The position numbers and the translations under genes were made by a program. From Bacillota bacterium (GTDB lineage: Bacteria > Bacillota > Clostridia > Lachnospirales > Cellulosilyticaceae), in NCBI GenBank assembly GCA_023436395.1, contig JAEZJJ010000115.1, forward strand, positions 62,001 through 126,000: 64,000 bases of DNA. The letters run 5' to 3'. A model generated the notes under the pieces. It was not told the DNA's origin, did not search any database, and saw nothing but the letters and a program-made list of their open reading frames with translations. Numbering within the stretch: the stretch's first letter is position 1; the number at the start of each line of letters is the position of its first letter. This document shows positions 44,969 to 53,291 of this stretch, one piece after another.

Positions 44969-45055
44969 TTAATTACTAAATTCTTTCTTAATATTTATAA
45001 TGTAAGTGCCTAAAACAATAACCCCTAGTATGCTTCCCACTATAATTTGAAACAT
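44969..45055 (-). CDS. 28-residue membrane micro-protein, first gene of the oadB operon
   Basis: MFQIIVGSILGVIVLGTYII then a basic tail; a single membrane segment with AAGGAGTGAG upstream of the ATG. First open frame of the operon that runs to oadB, transcribed away from the LysR gene. It is too short for confident assignment; codon usage and a good ribosome binding site support translation. Confidence 0.5.
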   Translation of the reverse strand: MFQIIVGSILGVIVLGTYIINIKKEFSN

Positions 45056-45209
45056 TAATTACTCACTCCTTTACTTAAATTGATATATATATTTTGTTTA
45101 AAATAATTATATTCTCTTTCTTTTTATGTTTCTAATATATATAATTAATGTCAAATATAACTTTTTTATATATTAAGATATTGTTTAGATTTTTAGAAAG
45201 GATTTTATT

Positions 45210-46103
45210 ATGGACCTTCATTACCTCAAACTCTTTAATACAGTGGCTTCACTAGGTAGCATGACTAAAGCAAGTGAGCAAATGCACATTAGTCAACCTG
45301 CCTTATCTATTCAAATAAAGAAATTAGAAGATGGTTTGGGACTCAAGCTTTTTAACAAACAAGGAACACGTCTTGTCTTAAATCAAAATGGTGAAATACT
45401 CTTTCATTATACAAAACAAATTTTTAACCTTGTTCAAGAAGCTTCTAATCAACTTTCTGACCGTAAACTTACGATTAGTGGGCAAATCACTATTGGAGGA
45501 AGTAATACCGCTGGTAGCTACCTTTTACCCTATATCATAGGTGCTTTTAAAAAAAATTATCCTCAAGTTAACATTGAACTCTATATTGGTAACACCTATG
45601 AAATTGCTAATCTAATTTATAACAATGTCCTAGATTTTGCAATTAATGGTGGGGAAGTTGCTTATACATCTCAAGTTCAGGTTATTCCATTAAAAGAAGA
45701 TCCCTTGGTACTTATCTCCTCTCCAAAAAGCATGTATGCTAAGGAAAACATTTTATCTTCGGAGGACTTGAGCGCTGCTAGTTTTATTGTCCATCACAAT
45801 AACTCACAACTTTATCACGCTTATAAAGAGGTTATTGATACTCTCAATCTTGAAGAAAATATCACTATGTCTTTAGGAAGTATTGATGCCATTAAGCAAG
45901 CTGTTGCCGCTGATCTAGGCGTTGCTCTTATTCCTTATTCAGCAGTTGCTGTGGAACTAAAGATTGGCTTACTTCATGAACTCAAAGTTCAAAATACTCA
46001 TTGGCTTTATCCATATAGCTTAATCTTTAATAAAAGTAAATTTCTCTCGCCTGCAACTTTAATACTTATGGAAATGGTTAAAGATGAGCTAGGTAAAAAC
46101 TAA
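45210..46103 (+). CDS. LysR-family transcriptional regulator
   Basis: 297 residues: N-terminal winged helix (MDLHYLKLFNTVASLGSMTKASEQMHISQPALSIQIKKLE region, 1-60, recognition helix SQPALSIQI) and a periplasmic-binding-like effector domain from about 90. LysR proteins usually control the divergent gene, here the micro-ORF/oadB operon, and respond to a small molecule; the divergent gap is only 154 bp. AAGGAT ribosome binding site. Effector unknown. Confidence 0.93.
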   Translation: MDLHYLKLFNTVASLGSMTKASEQMHISQPALSIQIKKLEDGLGLKLFNKQGTRLVLNQNGEILFHYTKQIFNLVQEASNQLSDRKLTISGQITIGGSNTAGSYLLPYIIGAFKKNYPQVNIELYIGNTYEIANLIYNNVLDFAINGGEVAYTSQVQVIPLKEDPLVLISSPKSMYAKENILSSEDLSAASFIVHHNNSQLYHAYKEVIDTLNLEENITMSLGSIDAIKQAVAADLGVALIPYSAVAVELKIGLLHELKVQNTHWLYPYSLIFNKSKFLSPATLILMEMVKDELGKN

Positions 46104-46140
46104 AGAAATCATCCATTGTACGGGTGATTTCTTTAGTTTT
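46103..46140. terminator. Bidirectional terminator between LysR and antiporter
   Basis: AAAGAAATCA / TGATTTCTTT hairpin with T-run; lies between convergent stops. Confidence 0.85.
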
Positions 46141-46146
46141 GCTTGT

Positions 46147-47325
46147 CTAATTTTGCTTAAGTAATTTCCTATAGTTCTTATCTATCCCTATTGCTCCAAA
46201 TGGTGCAGTCATTAATATGGCTAGTACAGCTATAGTGAGTACTAGCTGCCCACAAGGTAACCCCATACTTAGTGGTATCCCCCCAATAGCTGCTTGAACT
46301 GTTGCCTTTGGTGTGTAAGCTACCATACAAAATACTTTTTCTTTTATAGTAAGTTTTGTCCCAAATAAGCTCATATAAACCCCTAGTATACGAATAATTA
46401 ATGCTCCTACTACAACTAATATGGCCCCAACTCCTGCCTTCATTGCATAGTTTAAATCTACTGTAGCACCAACTAGTACAAATAAAATAACTTCTGCTGC
46501 TATCCATAACTTATTATATTTTGTAGATAATCGTAGAGTCAAAGCTTCGTATTTCCTATTAAGCGTTATTCCTAACGTCATAATCGTCAATAAGCCTGAC
46601 ATGGGTATAATCCCCATGAGCCAATTCTCCAATGCAATAAGTAAAAAGGAAATGCTTAAAATTATTAAAATTTTAATAGAATCTCGCATATGATACCTCT
46701 TAAAAAACCAAGTCATAAGAAGTCCCATTACAATTCCAATCATCATTCCTACAAATATAGAAATAGGAATCTGCCCGAAACTTCCTATTTCAACATTTCT
46801 ACCTGCTGCTAATCCTGTAAAAACTGTAAATAATACAACGACAAAGATATCATCTATAGATGCCCCTACTAAAATCAATTGCGGAATACTTGCTCTAGTA
46901 CCATACCCTTCTTCTATGCAACGTAGCATCCGAGGTACAATCACTGCTGGTGAAACGGCTGCTAATACTGCTCCCATTATAGCGGCCTCTACTCTACTTA
47001 TGCCTAATACAACAGGTGCAATTAAAATGACCCCCATGATTTCAAAACAGGCTGGTAAAAAGCACATTAAAACAGCGGGTCTTCCTACCTTTTTCAAATC
47101 TATTAAGTCTAATGATAGCCCTGCCCGCGTTAGAATAATCACTAACGCAAATTGTCTTAAATCTGCTGAAATGCCTAATAGTGACTGATCTAATACATCT
47201 AATCCATATGGTCCTAATAAAATACCTGTAAACATCATCCCTATTAGACTTGGCAACTGTAACTTATTGAAAATAGCCCCTAATCCTAAACCTATTAAAA
47301 AAATAAACCCCAAACTTGTAAGCAT
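46147..47325 (-). CDS. CPA-type cation:proton antiporter
   Basis: 392 residues from ATG 47325 (GGAGGAAG upstream; an in-frame earlier start has no site). About 11-12 membrane segments of the NhaP/Kef superfamily, starting GFIFLIGLGLGAIFNKLQLPSLIGMM. The LVGASIDDIFVVVLF stretch near residue 150 is the two-aspartate ion-binding site of CPA antiporters. Exchanges Na+ or K+ for H+ across the membrane. No cytoplasmic TrkA/RCK domain. It is preceded by a structured leader with a terminator, pointing to RNA-level control. Confidence 0.9.
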   Translation of the reverse strand: MLTSLGFIFLIGLGLGAIFNKLQLPSLIGMMFTGILLGPYGLDVLDQSLLGISADLRQFALVIILTRAGLSLDLIDLKKVGRPAVLMCFLPACFEIMGVILIAPVVLGISRVEAAIMGAVLAAVSPAVIVPRMLRCIEEGYGTRASIPQLILVGASIDDIFVVVLFTVFTGLAAGRNVEIGSFGQIPISIFVGMMIGIVMGLLMTWFFKRYHMRDSIKILIILSISFLLIALENWLMGIIPMSGLLTIMTLGITLNRKYEALTLRLSTKYNKLWIAAEVILFVLVGATVDLNYAMKAGVGAILVVVGALIIRILGVYMSLFGTKLTIKEKVFCMVAYTPKATVQAAIGGIPLSMGLPCGQLVLTIAVLAILMTAPFGAIGIDKNYRKLLKQN

Positions 47326-47349
47326 AAACTCTTCCTCCAATTTCACCTA

Positions 47350-47455
47350 CTAAAAAAGCTGATTCCCCCTGTGATTTTTTATTCACAGAAGTCATCAGCT
47401 TAATAAGCGGTTTTAGTTTTTAACTACGGGAGTACTTCATTCCCTTTATTGAACT
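47350..47455 (-). ncRNA. Structured antiporter leader with intrinsic terminator, riboswitch candidate
   Basis: On the minus strand a promoter (TTGAAA 47490-47485, TATACT 47467-47462, 17-bp spacer) is followed by a transcript with hairpins GGGA-N9-TCCC and TAGTT-AAA-AACTA, a GAAGT/ACTTC long-range pairing, and a terminator (47350-47402: AAGCTGAT and TCTGTGA arms ending in TTTTTT) 25 bases before the antiporter start. A CGCTTATTAAGC hairpin overlaps the terminator's 5' arm, allowing antitermination. I cannot match a known class; Na+ and Li+ classes occur before antiporters and are the obvious ones to test. Confidence 0.6.
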
Positions 47456-47649
47456 ACTGTTAGTATAAGATATATTCTTTATCATTTCAATAGTATATTA
47501 TTTTAAATAATTTAAGATTATATTCATCTTACTTACAAGATATTCGGAATGAAATAATTTCCAAATATAATAATGTATTATTCTAAGTATTTTTTTTTTA
47601 CTTTTACCTCACTCTATAGTATAAAACATAATGATAAAGGATGATAAAT

Positions 47650-48984
47650 ATGCATCATAATAAAAATACACCTACTTTAAAAAGAGAATTAGGACTAGGT
47701 GCTGCCACCGCTATTGTGGTAGGGAATATGATTGGATCTGGTATATTTACCTCTCCCCAAAGTCTTGCAAGGGTGAGTACCCCACTTACTACTATTGGGG
47801 CATGGATTATAACAGGCATTGGTTCTATATTGTTAGCTTTATCCTTTGCCAATTTAGGAGCCCATTATCCTAATACGGGTGGCCCTATAGTCTATACCCG
47901 TGTGGCTTTCGGTACTTTTATGTCCTTTCTGGTAGCTTGGACATTTTGGATTGGTTCATGGATTGGTAATGCTGCCATTATTACTGCTATTATACGTTAC
48001 CTTACTGTATTCTTTCCTAGTATCTCCCATAATGCTTTACTTTCATTTCTCATCTCCTCTGGCCTGTTATGGTTATTTACATGCATTAACTACTTAGGTG
48101 TCAAACAAGCAGGCTATGTGAGTATTATTAGTACAGTCTTAAAACTTGGTGTTATACTCGTTTTTGTTCTTGTGGCATTATGGGGATTTAATCCTAACTA
48201 TTTAACCACCTATTCTTCACCAGATGTTAAAGGATTAGGAGGATTACCTGCTGCAATCTCTGTTACTCTGTGGTCTTTTCTAGGATTAGAAAGCGCCTCC
48301 ATTTCTGGGGGTGAAATTAAAAATCCCGAAGTAAACATTAAAAAAAGTACCTTTCTAGGTACACTATTCGTAGCTATTATTTACCTCTTTATTTCTATCA
48401 TTGCAATGGGTACTCTTCCTCAAGATGAGCTTGCACAAGCAAGTGCTCCTCTTGCCAGTATTATTAATCATATTACCGGCGGTATTTGGGGAGGTGCTTT
48501 CATTGCACTTGGTATTATTATTTCTGCCAGTGGTGCACTTTCTGGATGGGTGTTGACAACAGCTAGGCTTGCTTTTGCTGCTGGTGAAGAACAACTCTTT
48601 CCTCATTTTTTTGCCAAGATTCATCCTAAATATCAAACACCTTATACTGCACTCATTATCACTGGTATTTGTACGAATTTAATGTTAATCCTTAACTATG
48701 TTTCTAGTTTAACTAGTGCCTTTGACTTTATGGTCAATCTTGCAACCCTATCCTTTATTCCTGCCTATGCACTGACAGCTTGTGCAGAAATATTACTTAC
48801 AATAAAGAAGAAACATCCCATGACATTAGGGCATTTCTTAGGGCAAAGCTACCTCTCACTCATCGCCTTCTTTTATGCACTCTATATTATTTATGGTTCA
48901 GGTTCAGAAGCTGCCATGTGGGTATTTCTTCTGATGTTTATAGGGATTCCTTTCTATGTTTATCAAAAAGTAAGTGCTACTTAA
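47650..48984 (+). CDS. APC-family amino acid permease
   Basis: 444 residues, 12 membrane segments of the amino acid-polyamine-organocation fold. The family opening GLGAATAIVVGNMIGSGIF (with the unwound GSGIF substrate loop) and GGPIVYTRVAFG in TM3 resemble the basic amino acid/polyamine antiporters (ArcD2/AdiC/YfnA group). Likely an amino acid antiporter or symporter; substrate unresolved. ATG 47650 has AAGGATG upstream. Single gene with a terminator at 48998-49031. Confidence 0.9.
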   Translation: MHHNKNTPTLKRELGLGAATAIVVGNMIGSGIFTSPQSLARVSTPLTTIGAWIITGIGSILLALSFANLGAHYPNTGGPIVYTRVAFGTFMSFLVAWTFWIGSWIGNAAIITAIIRYLTVFFPSISHNALLSFLISSGLLWLFTCINYLGVKQAGYVSIISTVLKLGVILVFVLVALWGFNPNYLTTYSSPDVKGLGGLPAAISVTLWSFLGLESASISGGEIKNPEVNIKKSTFLGTLFVAIIYLFISIIAMGTLPQDELAQASAPLASIINHITGGIWGGAFIALGIIISASGALSGWVLTTARLAFAAGEEQLFPHFFAKIHPKYQTPYTALIITGICTNLMLILNYVSSLTSAFDFMVNLATLSFIPAYALTACAEILLTIKKKHPMTLGHFLGQSYLSLIAFFYALYIIYGSGSEAAMWVFLLMFIGIPFYVYQKVSAT

Positions 48985-48997
48985 TTGTTTTTTATTT

Positions 48998-49031
48998 AGA
49001 GGACATTTTTCTATTAATCGTCCTCTTTTTT
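48998..49031 (+). terminator. APC permease terminator
   Basis: AGAGGAC / GTCCTCTTTTTT hairpin just past the permease stop codon. Confidence 0.85.
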
Positions 49032-49638
49032 ACTTCTTAAGTTCAAAAATACAACTATAATCATAATGCCTAGTCTGAATCAAGTTTAATCCCATTTGCT
49101 TAAAATACGCCTTAAAATTATACTTCATAAATAGATTAAAATCCTTTGGCTCCATCAATCGGATGAATAAAAATGCAATTTTGGGGAAAAATCTCTTTGG
49201 TGGCTCCCACTCTACAATAAGGATTCTCCCTGTTGATTTAACAAGTCTTTTAGCTTCTATTAAAAGTGCTTCTCTTACATCCTCGTTTACTTCATGTAAG
49301 ACAAGGGATAATACTACATAGTCAAATGCCCCAGCTGGAAAATGTGTATGCGTTGCATCTTCTAAATAGAGATGCATAGATGATAAATCATATTTCTTTT
49401 TTGTCTTTTTTGCAATCTCTAACATCCCTCTACTCTGATCTACACAATAAATGTTAACTGCCTTTTTATGCTGAGCTATCATGCTACTATTCACTCCTGT
49501 CCCCCCACATAACTCTATAATATCAATAGGAGAGTTAGGCAAGTTATTTACTAATCCTGTTCTAGGGCTAGTGTTTTTCTTTCTAAAATACGTTATTTCC
49601 AATAAGTGATAAAACTTAGAAATGATTTCATATTTCAT
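49030..49638 (-). CDS. SAM-dependent methyltransferase
   Basis: 202 residues, class I methyltransferase fold. SAM motif IIELCGGTGVNSSMIAQ (near 38-54), acidic end of beta-2 in YCVDQSRGML, then LEDATH and VVLSLVLHEV. The pattern suits UbiE/COQ5-like small-molecule or lipid methyltransferases. It follows the ICMT-like gene by 12 bp in the same operon, so both may modify the same lipid or isoprenoid substrate (inference). Confidence 0.85.
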   Translation of the reverse strand: MKYEIISKFYHLLEITYFRKKNTSPRTGLVNNLPNSPIDIIELCGGTGVNSSMIAQHKKAVNIYCVDQSRGMLEIAKKTKKKYDLSSMHLYLEDATHTHFPAGAFDYVVLSLVLHEVNEDVREALLIEAKRLVKSTGRILIVEWEPPKRFFPKIAFLFIRLMEPKDFNLFMKYNFKAYFKQMGLNLIQTRHYDYSCIFELKK

Positions 49639-49650
49639 CTTCTATTCTCC

Positions 49651-50247
49651 TTACTTTTCTCTTCTAATAGGCATTAAATATCTCCCTGTTGTTTGACAAT
49701 ATATCTGATACTCTTGTTTAAAAACATCTCTTAAAAATCTCTCTTCTTCAAGTATTTGAAGATGCATCATAATGATAACCCATAAAGTTATTATTGCTAA
49801 TATTGGATTATAAAAAGCAATTAAAATGCCAAGGTATGTAAAATCAAATCCTAAAAAAGCTGGATTTCTACTCCACCTATAAATACCTGTTACCACAAGT
49901 TGTGTGGCATCACTTGTTGGGATACCTGCTCTCCAATTATCACGCATTTGCCACATAGCAATACAAAATATGACTAGCCCTAATCCAACTAATGCTAAGC
50001 CAACTCTGGTTAATAATTCCTGATTCCATGATACGCTATCATATAAAATACTTATTATTTCTACCGGAATCACTAAAATAGTTGCTAGATGTAATAGTTT
50101 CTCAATCTTTATTGTATAACTAGATTTCTCACCTTTCCCTAAATGATTCATCCGAATACCTTTTTTCCATTGTAGTATACCTTTTAATAGATAAGCACTA
50201 TAAAATAGGGTCAACAATACCATTGCTATTATTTGATGATTAGTCAT
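49651..50247 (-). CDS. ICMT/PEMT-type membrane methyltransferase
   Basis: 198 residues from ATG 50247 (GGAGGG upstream). Five or so membrane segments and the isoprenylcysteine methyltransferase/phospholipid methyltransferase tail: GIYRWSRNPAFLGF (SAM/His-Asn-Pro block), then EEERFLRDVF and Y..Y...GRYL. Bacterial homologues of unknown specificity may methylate lipids. Operon with the SAM methyltransferase, under a promoter with a palindromic operator. Confidence 0.85.
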   Translation of the reverse strand: MTNHQIIAMVLLTLFYSAYLLKGILQWKKGIRMNHLGKGEKSSYTIKIEKLLHLATILVIPVEIISILYDSVSWNQELLTRVGLALVGLGLVIFCIAMWQMRDNWRAGIPTSDATQLVVTGIYRWSRNPAFLGFDFTYLGILIAFYNPILAIITLWVIIMMHLQILEEERFLRDVFKQEYQIYCQTTGRYLMPIRREK

Positions 50248-50264
50248 CTTATCCCTCCTTTTCA

Positions 50265-50316
50265 TATGAATAATTGTTCATATATACATAATATTTTACA
50301 TTTAATATTTTGTCAA
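50265..50316 (-). promoter_or_regulatory. Promoter with palindromic operator for the methyltransferase operon
   Basis: TTGACA (complement of 50311-50316) and TATTAT (complement of 50288-50293) with a 17-bp spacer. TATGAA-N6-TTCATA (50265-50282) overlaps the transcription start. Such a site suits a TetR-type repressor, but no tetR gene adjoins. Confidence 0.65.
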
Positions 50317-50424
50317 TAATAATAAGATTATTCATACTTTTAATCATAAATAATCTTATTATTAGTGCATATATATCGGACTAGAGTATTGCTTTTCATT
50401 GAAATAAGGGTGCATCATTTTCCT

Positions 50425-50452
50425 ATATAAAATGAGAGGCTTATCACCTCTC
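50425..50452 (-). terminator. Terminator of the radical SAM gene
   Basis: GAGAGG / CCTCTC hairpin with TTTTA following on the minus strand, directly after the radical SAM stop. Confidence 0.7.
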
Positions 50453-50454
50453 TT

Positions 50455-51372
50455 CTAAACTCCTTCTAAATCAAATGGAGGAATAAAACTTTCTATAGCA
50501 GTTTCTCCCTCTTGAATAAATGCCTGTTCTATCCCTAAATCCAGGGCATAATTTACTAATTTTTCATACTCTCTTTCTGTTAATGGTCTATTAATTTCTG
50601 GATATTTACTCAAATCACAAATAGGGGTGAATTGATTCATAATACTTATATAAATGTCCTCACCATATGTTTTATATAAATAACGTAAAATTGCTTTTGT
50701 ATTTTTATGGGCTCCAGGTAGACAGAGATGCCTTACAATAACGCCTTTTTTCATAAGCCCTGTGGTTTCATCAAAGTTAGGTTTCCCTACTTGACTCACC
50801 ATCTCACCAATTGCCTTACTTGAATACTCAAAATAATTCTTAGCCCGTGAATAACGTATACTTAATTCATCCTCCTTATATTTAAGATCAGGTAAATAAA
50901 TATCGATATATCCCTTAAGAAGCTTAAGACTCTCAACTGTTTCATAACCACTGGTATTATATACAATAGGTACTTTTAACCCATTCTCCTTAGCTTTTTT
51001 TAAAGCGGTAACTATCTGAGGAATAAAATGTGTACCGGTTACTAAATTGATATTATGTGCCCCTTGTTTCTCTAATTCTAAAAAAATTTCTGATAGTCGT
51101 TTGATAGAAACTTCTCTTCCTACCTTACTGGCAGCAATCGATTGATTTTGACAATAGACACAACCTAAAGTACATCCTGAGAAGAAAACTGTTCCCGATC
51201 CCTTTTCCCCTGTCAAACAAGGCTCTTCCCATAAATGAAGCGCTGCTCTAGCAAGTACAACTTCACTCGTTTGCTTACAATAACCTTTTTCTCCTTTTAG
51301 ACGATTGACACTACAATTTCTAGGACATAACTGACATTTCTCTAGTAATTTTTTGTAATCTGATTCCATCAT
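50455..51372 (-). CDS. Radical SAM protein, pyruvate-formate-lyase-activase-like
   Basis: 305 residues. SAM cluster motif CTLGCVYC (CxxxCxxC, near 68-75) plus N-terminal cysteines CQLCPRNCSVNR, followed by HFIPQIV and YNTSGYE strands. The family is the YjjW/PflA-like radical SAM group that activates glycyl radical enzymes or acts on unknown substrates; no glycyl radical enzyme gene adjoins. A small XRE regulator lies 10 bp upstream, so the two are cotranscribed. Cytoplasmic. Confidence 0.87.
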   Translation of the reverse strand: MMESDYKKLLEKCQLCPRNCSVNRLKGEKGYCKQTSEVVLARAALHLWEEPCLTGEKGSGTVFFSGCTLGCVYCQNQSIAASKVGREVSIKRLSEIFLELEKQGAHNINLVTGTHFIPQIVTALKKAKENGLKVPIVYNTSGYETVESLKLLKGYIDIYLPDLKYKEDELSIRYSRAKNYFEYSSKAIGEMVSQVGKPNFDETTGLMKKGVIVRHLCLPGAHKNTKAILRYLYKTYGEDIYISIMNQFTPICDLSKYPEINRPLTEREYEKLVNYALDLGIEQAFIQEGETAIESFIPPFDLEGV

Positions 51373-51382
51373 AATGCCCTCC

Positions 51383-51574
51383 CTAAGAAAAGAAAAACTC
51401 AGCAGGATCCTGGATATTAAAAATCTGCACTAATAGCATCATTTCTGGGTAAGTCCACTCTGTTTGTCTTTTTAGTTTTCTAGTTAATGTTTGTTTACTT
51501 ACGCCTAATCTCACTGCTAATTCATCAAAACTAACATAGTATTGCTTCATTAATTCATTTATTCTTTCTTCCAA
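51383..51574 (-). CDS. Small XRE-type helix-turn-helix protein
   Basis: 63 residues, a single Cro/CI-type DNA-binding domain; the HTH is SFDELAVRLGVSKQTLTRKL. No extra ligand or oligomerisation domain, typical of compact regulators. First gene of the unit with the radical SAM gene, so it may regulate its own operon. The GAGGT-type site lies upstream. Confidence 0.85.
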   Translation of the reverse strand: MEERINELMKQYYVSFDELAVRLGVSKQTLTRKLKRQTEWTYPEMMLLVQIFNIQDPAEFFFS

Positions 51575-51786
51575 GTCATATACCTCTTTCTACTCTAGTT
51601 ATTATTTTATTCTCCTGCTCAACAATCAATATTTGCTACCTCAATCTACATATTGACATTAATACAGAACTCCCTATTCCTATTGATCTTATATAAACTT
51701 ATTTACTCTCATTACATAAGTTAATTATACCCCTAAAAGCATTAAATACAATTCTGGCTTAATAAAACTGAAATTTTTGATTTCGC

Positions 51787-51814
51787 TAAAAAGGAGCTTC
51801 CTAAGAAAGCTCCT
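51787..51814 (-). terminator. Terminator overlapping the PlsY-like gene end
   Basis: AGGAGCTT / AAGCTCCT hairpin with TTTTT at its minus-strand end; the stop codon of the plsY-like gene lies within the loop-side arm. Confidence 0.75.
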
Positions 51815-52436
51815 CATAACTATTTCTACTCTTTTTAGAAAACCACCAGTATAGCTCTGTTGGCCTTGGGTCTTTTACTAAATATTGCTTATACCATAAT
51901 AGTACATTTATTCCCCATGATGCTAAAGCTAACCATAAGTTACCTAGTTTAAATACAATAATAATAATATTAAATAGTAGCATCACTCCAATTACTCTAG
52001 AAGCAAATGGATCTATAATAAGTACAGTAGAAAAAAAGACTGTCATAAATACTAATAAAACCCCTAATCCACTTACAGGCGTTAAGGCTAACATGGAGCC
52101 AATGGTCGTCGAAAGTGCTTTTCCTCCTTTTCCCTTTAAAAACGGCGTAAATGCATGTCCTAAAATAGGTGCCAGTATCATGAGTGTAATCCAAGGAGTA
52201 TTCACTCCTCTTGCTTTAACAAAAATATAAACTGGAATAAACCCCTTGAGCATATCTAACAAAATACAAATAAGCCCTAAACTTCTATGAGTACTATATG
52301 CATTATAGCCACCTGGATTATAATCGGTTGTGTTTTCTCTAATATCTACTTTTAAAATCCATTTTGGAATACAATAAGAATACATTACTGCACCTGATAA
52401 AATCCCTATGATTATCATGAATACTTCATATATCAT
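51801..52436 (-). CDS. PlsY-like glycerol-3-phosphate acyltransferase, paralogue
   Basis: 211 residues with about five membrane segments. Motif 1 is DYNPGGYNAYSTHRS (canonical GNPGATN replaced by NPGGYNA), motif 3 KGKGGKALST. PlsY transfers acyl from acyl-phosphate to glycerol-3-phosphate. The diverged first motif suggests a paralogue with altered substrate. It stands apart from phospholipid genes. Confidence 0.82.
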   Translation of the reverse strand: MIYEVFMIIIGILSGAVMYSYCIPKWILKVDIRENTTDYNPGGYNAYSTHRSLGLICILLDMLKGFIPVYIFVKARGVNTPWITLMILAPILGHAFTPFLKGKGGKALSTTIGSMLALTPVSGLGVLLVFMTVFFSTVLIIDPFASRVIGVMLLFNIIIIVFKLGNLWLALASWGINVLLWYKQYLVKDPRPTELYWWFSKKSRNSYEELS

Positions 52437-52547
52437 TTTCCACCTCGATTTTTACCAAATTTATTCCTAATTCTCCATTATGTAACATATTACACTGACT
52501 ATATGATTTTTTTATGAACAACTTAATAATATTTTTTTATTATGAAA

Positions 52548-52616
52548 TAACCCCTTTATACAAGATATGTACTAGTCCATTTATTATGACTAATATTATC
52601 ATGTATAAAGGGGTTA
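52548..52616 (-). terminator. Long hairpin downstream of the HTH-SOR gene
   Basis: Perfect 15-bp arms (TAACCCCTTTATACA at 52548-52562; complement 52602-52616) enclosing 39 bases that hold a further TAGTC/GACTA pairing. Weak T-run on the minus strand, so it may terminate the upstream gene or be a small mobile relic. Confidence 0.5.
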
Positions 52617-52638
52617 CTATATAACTCATTCCTTCAAC

Positions 52639-53223
52639 TTAGATGAATTGATAAAATAAACCATGCTCTGTACAATAATGATATAACTTTCCATGTCCCA
52701 TTTTAGGTAACCTTAAATGAATTCCCCACTCTGGGTATTGTTTTACAATGTAAAGCTTCTCTCCCGTCACAAAGGCAATAAAAGAGATATAGTGTGATTT
52801 CATCATCTCATGAGTCGTTTCAATATACCACTCATCTTCTATTGTTTCTATTTGTAAGGCGTGCGCTTCCTCTATTTTTTTTGCCTCTAGTGCCTCTAAT
52901 TTTCTTCCACAACAAGAAAGTTCCGCACTCCCTGTACTAGTCATCATATTCCCACATTCAGGACAAACATAAAATTGTACCTTTCTCATATTTCCTCCTA
53001 CTAGTTCATTAGGATCTAAATGTCCTTTTAAGATTTTTTCAATATTCACCTTTAATAGAAGAGAGAGTTCAGGAAGTAAGGAAACATCTGGGCATCCTAA
53101 TCCTCTCTCCCATTTACTTACTGTTTTATCACTAATATTCATTGCATCTGCTAGCTGTTTTTGAGTTAAATCATTTTCTAATCGTAAGGAACGTATGAGT
53201 TCTCCCACCTTTGCACAATCCAT
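52639..53223 (-). CDS. XRE regulator fused to a desulfoferrodoxin-like superoxide reductase
   Basis: 194 residues in three parts. Residues 5-60 are an XRE helix-turn-helix (LTQKQLADAMNISDKTVSKWE). Residues 83-110 are a desulforedoxin-like knuckle with Cys at 87, 90, 104 and 105. Residues 118-190 match the neelaredoxin/superoxide reductase domain, with the expected ferrous-site ligands H121, H138, H144, C184 and H187 (YHYCTEHGLF). The fusion suggests a transcription factor that senses superoxide or redox state through its iron centres. Such HTH-SOR fusions occur in some Clostridia, by memory. Single gene; no target operon obvious. Confidence 0.8.
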   Translation of the reverse strand: MDCAKVGELIRSLRLENDLTQKQLADAMNISDKTVSKWERGLGCPDVSLLPELSLLLKVNIEKILKGHLDPNELVGGNMRKVQFYVCPECGNMMTSTGSAELSCCGRKLEALEAKKIEEAHALQIETIEDEWYIETTHEMMKSHYISFIAFVTGEKLYIVKQYPEWGIHLRLPKMGHGKLYHYCTEHGLFYQFI

Positions 53224-53291
53224 TTTTCACACCTCTTCTCCTCTATTATTTCTGAATACATCTTTATTATAGTCTACACATTTCTAACAAG

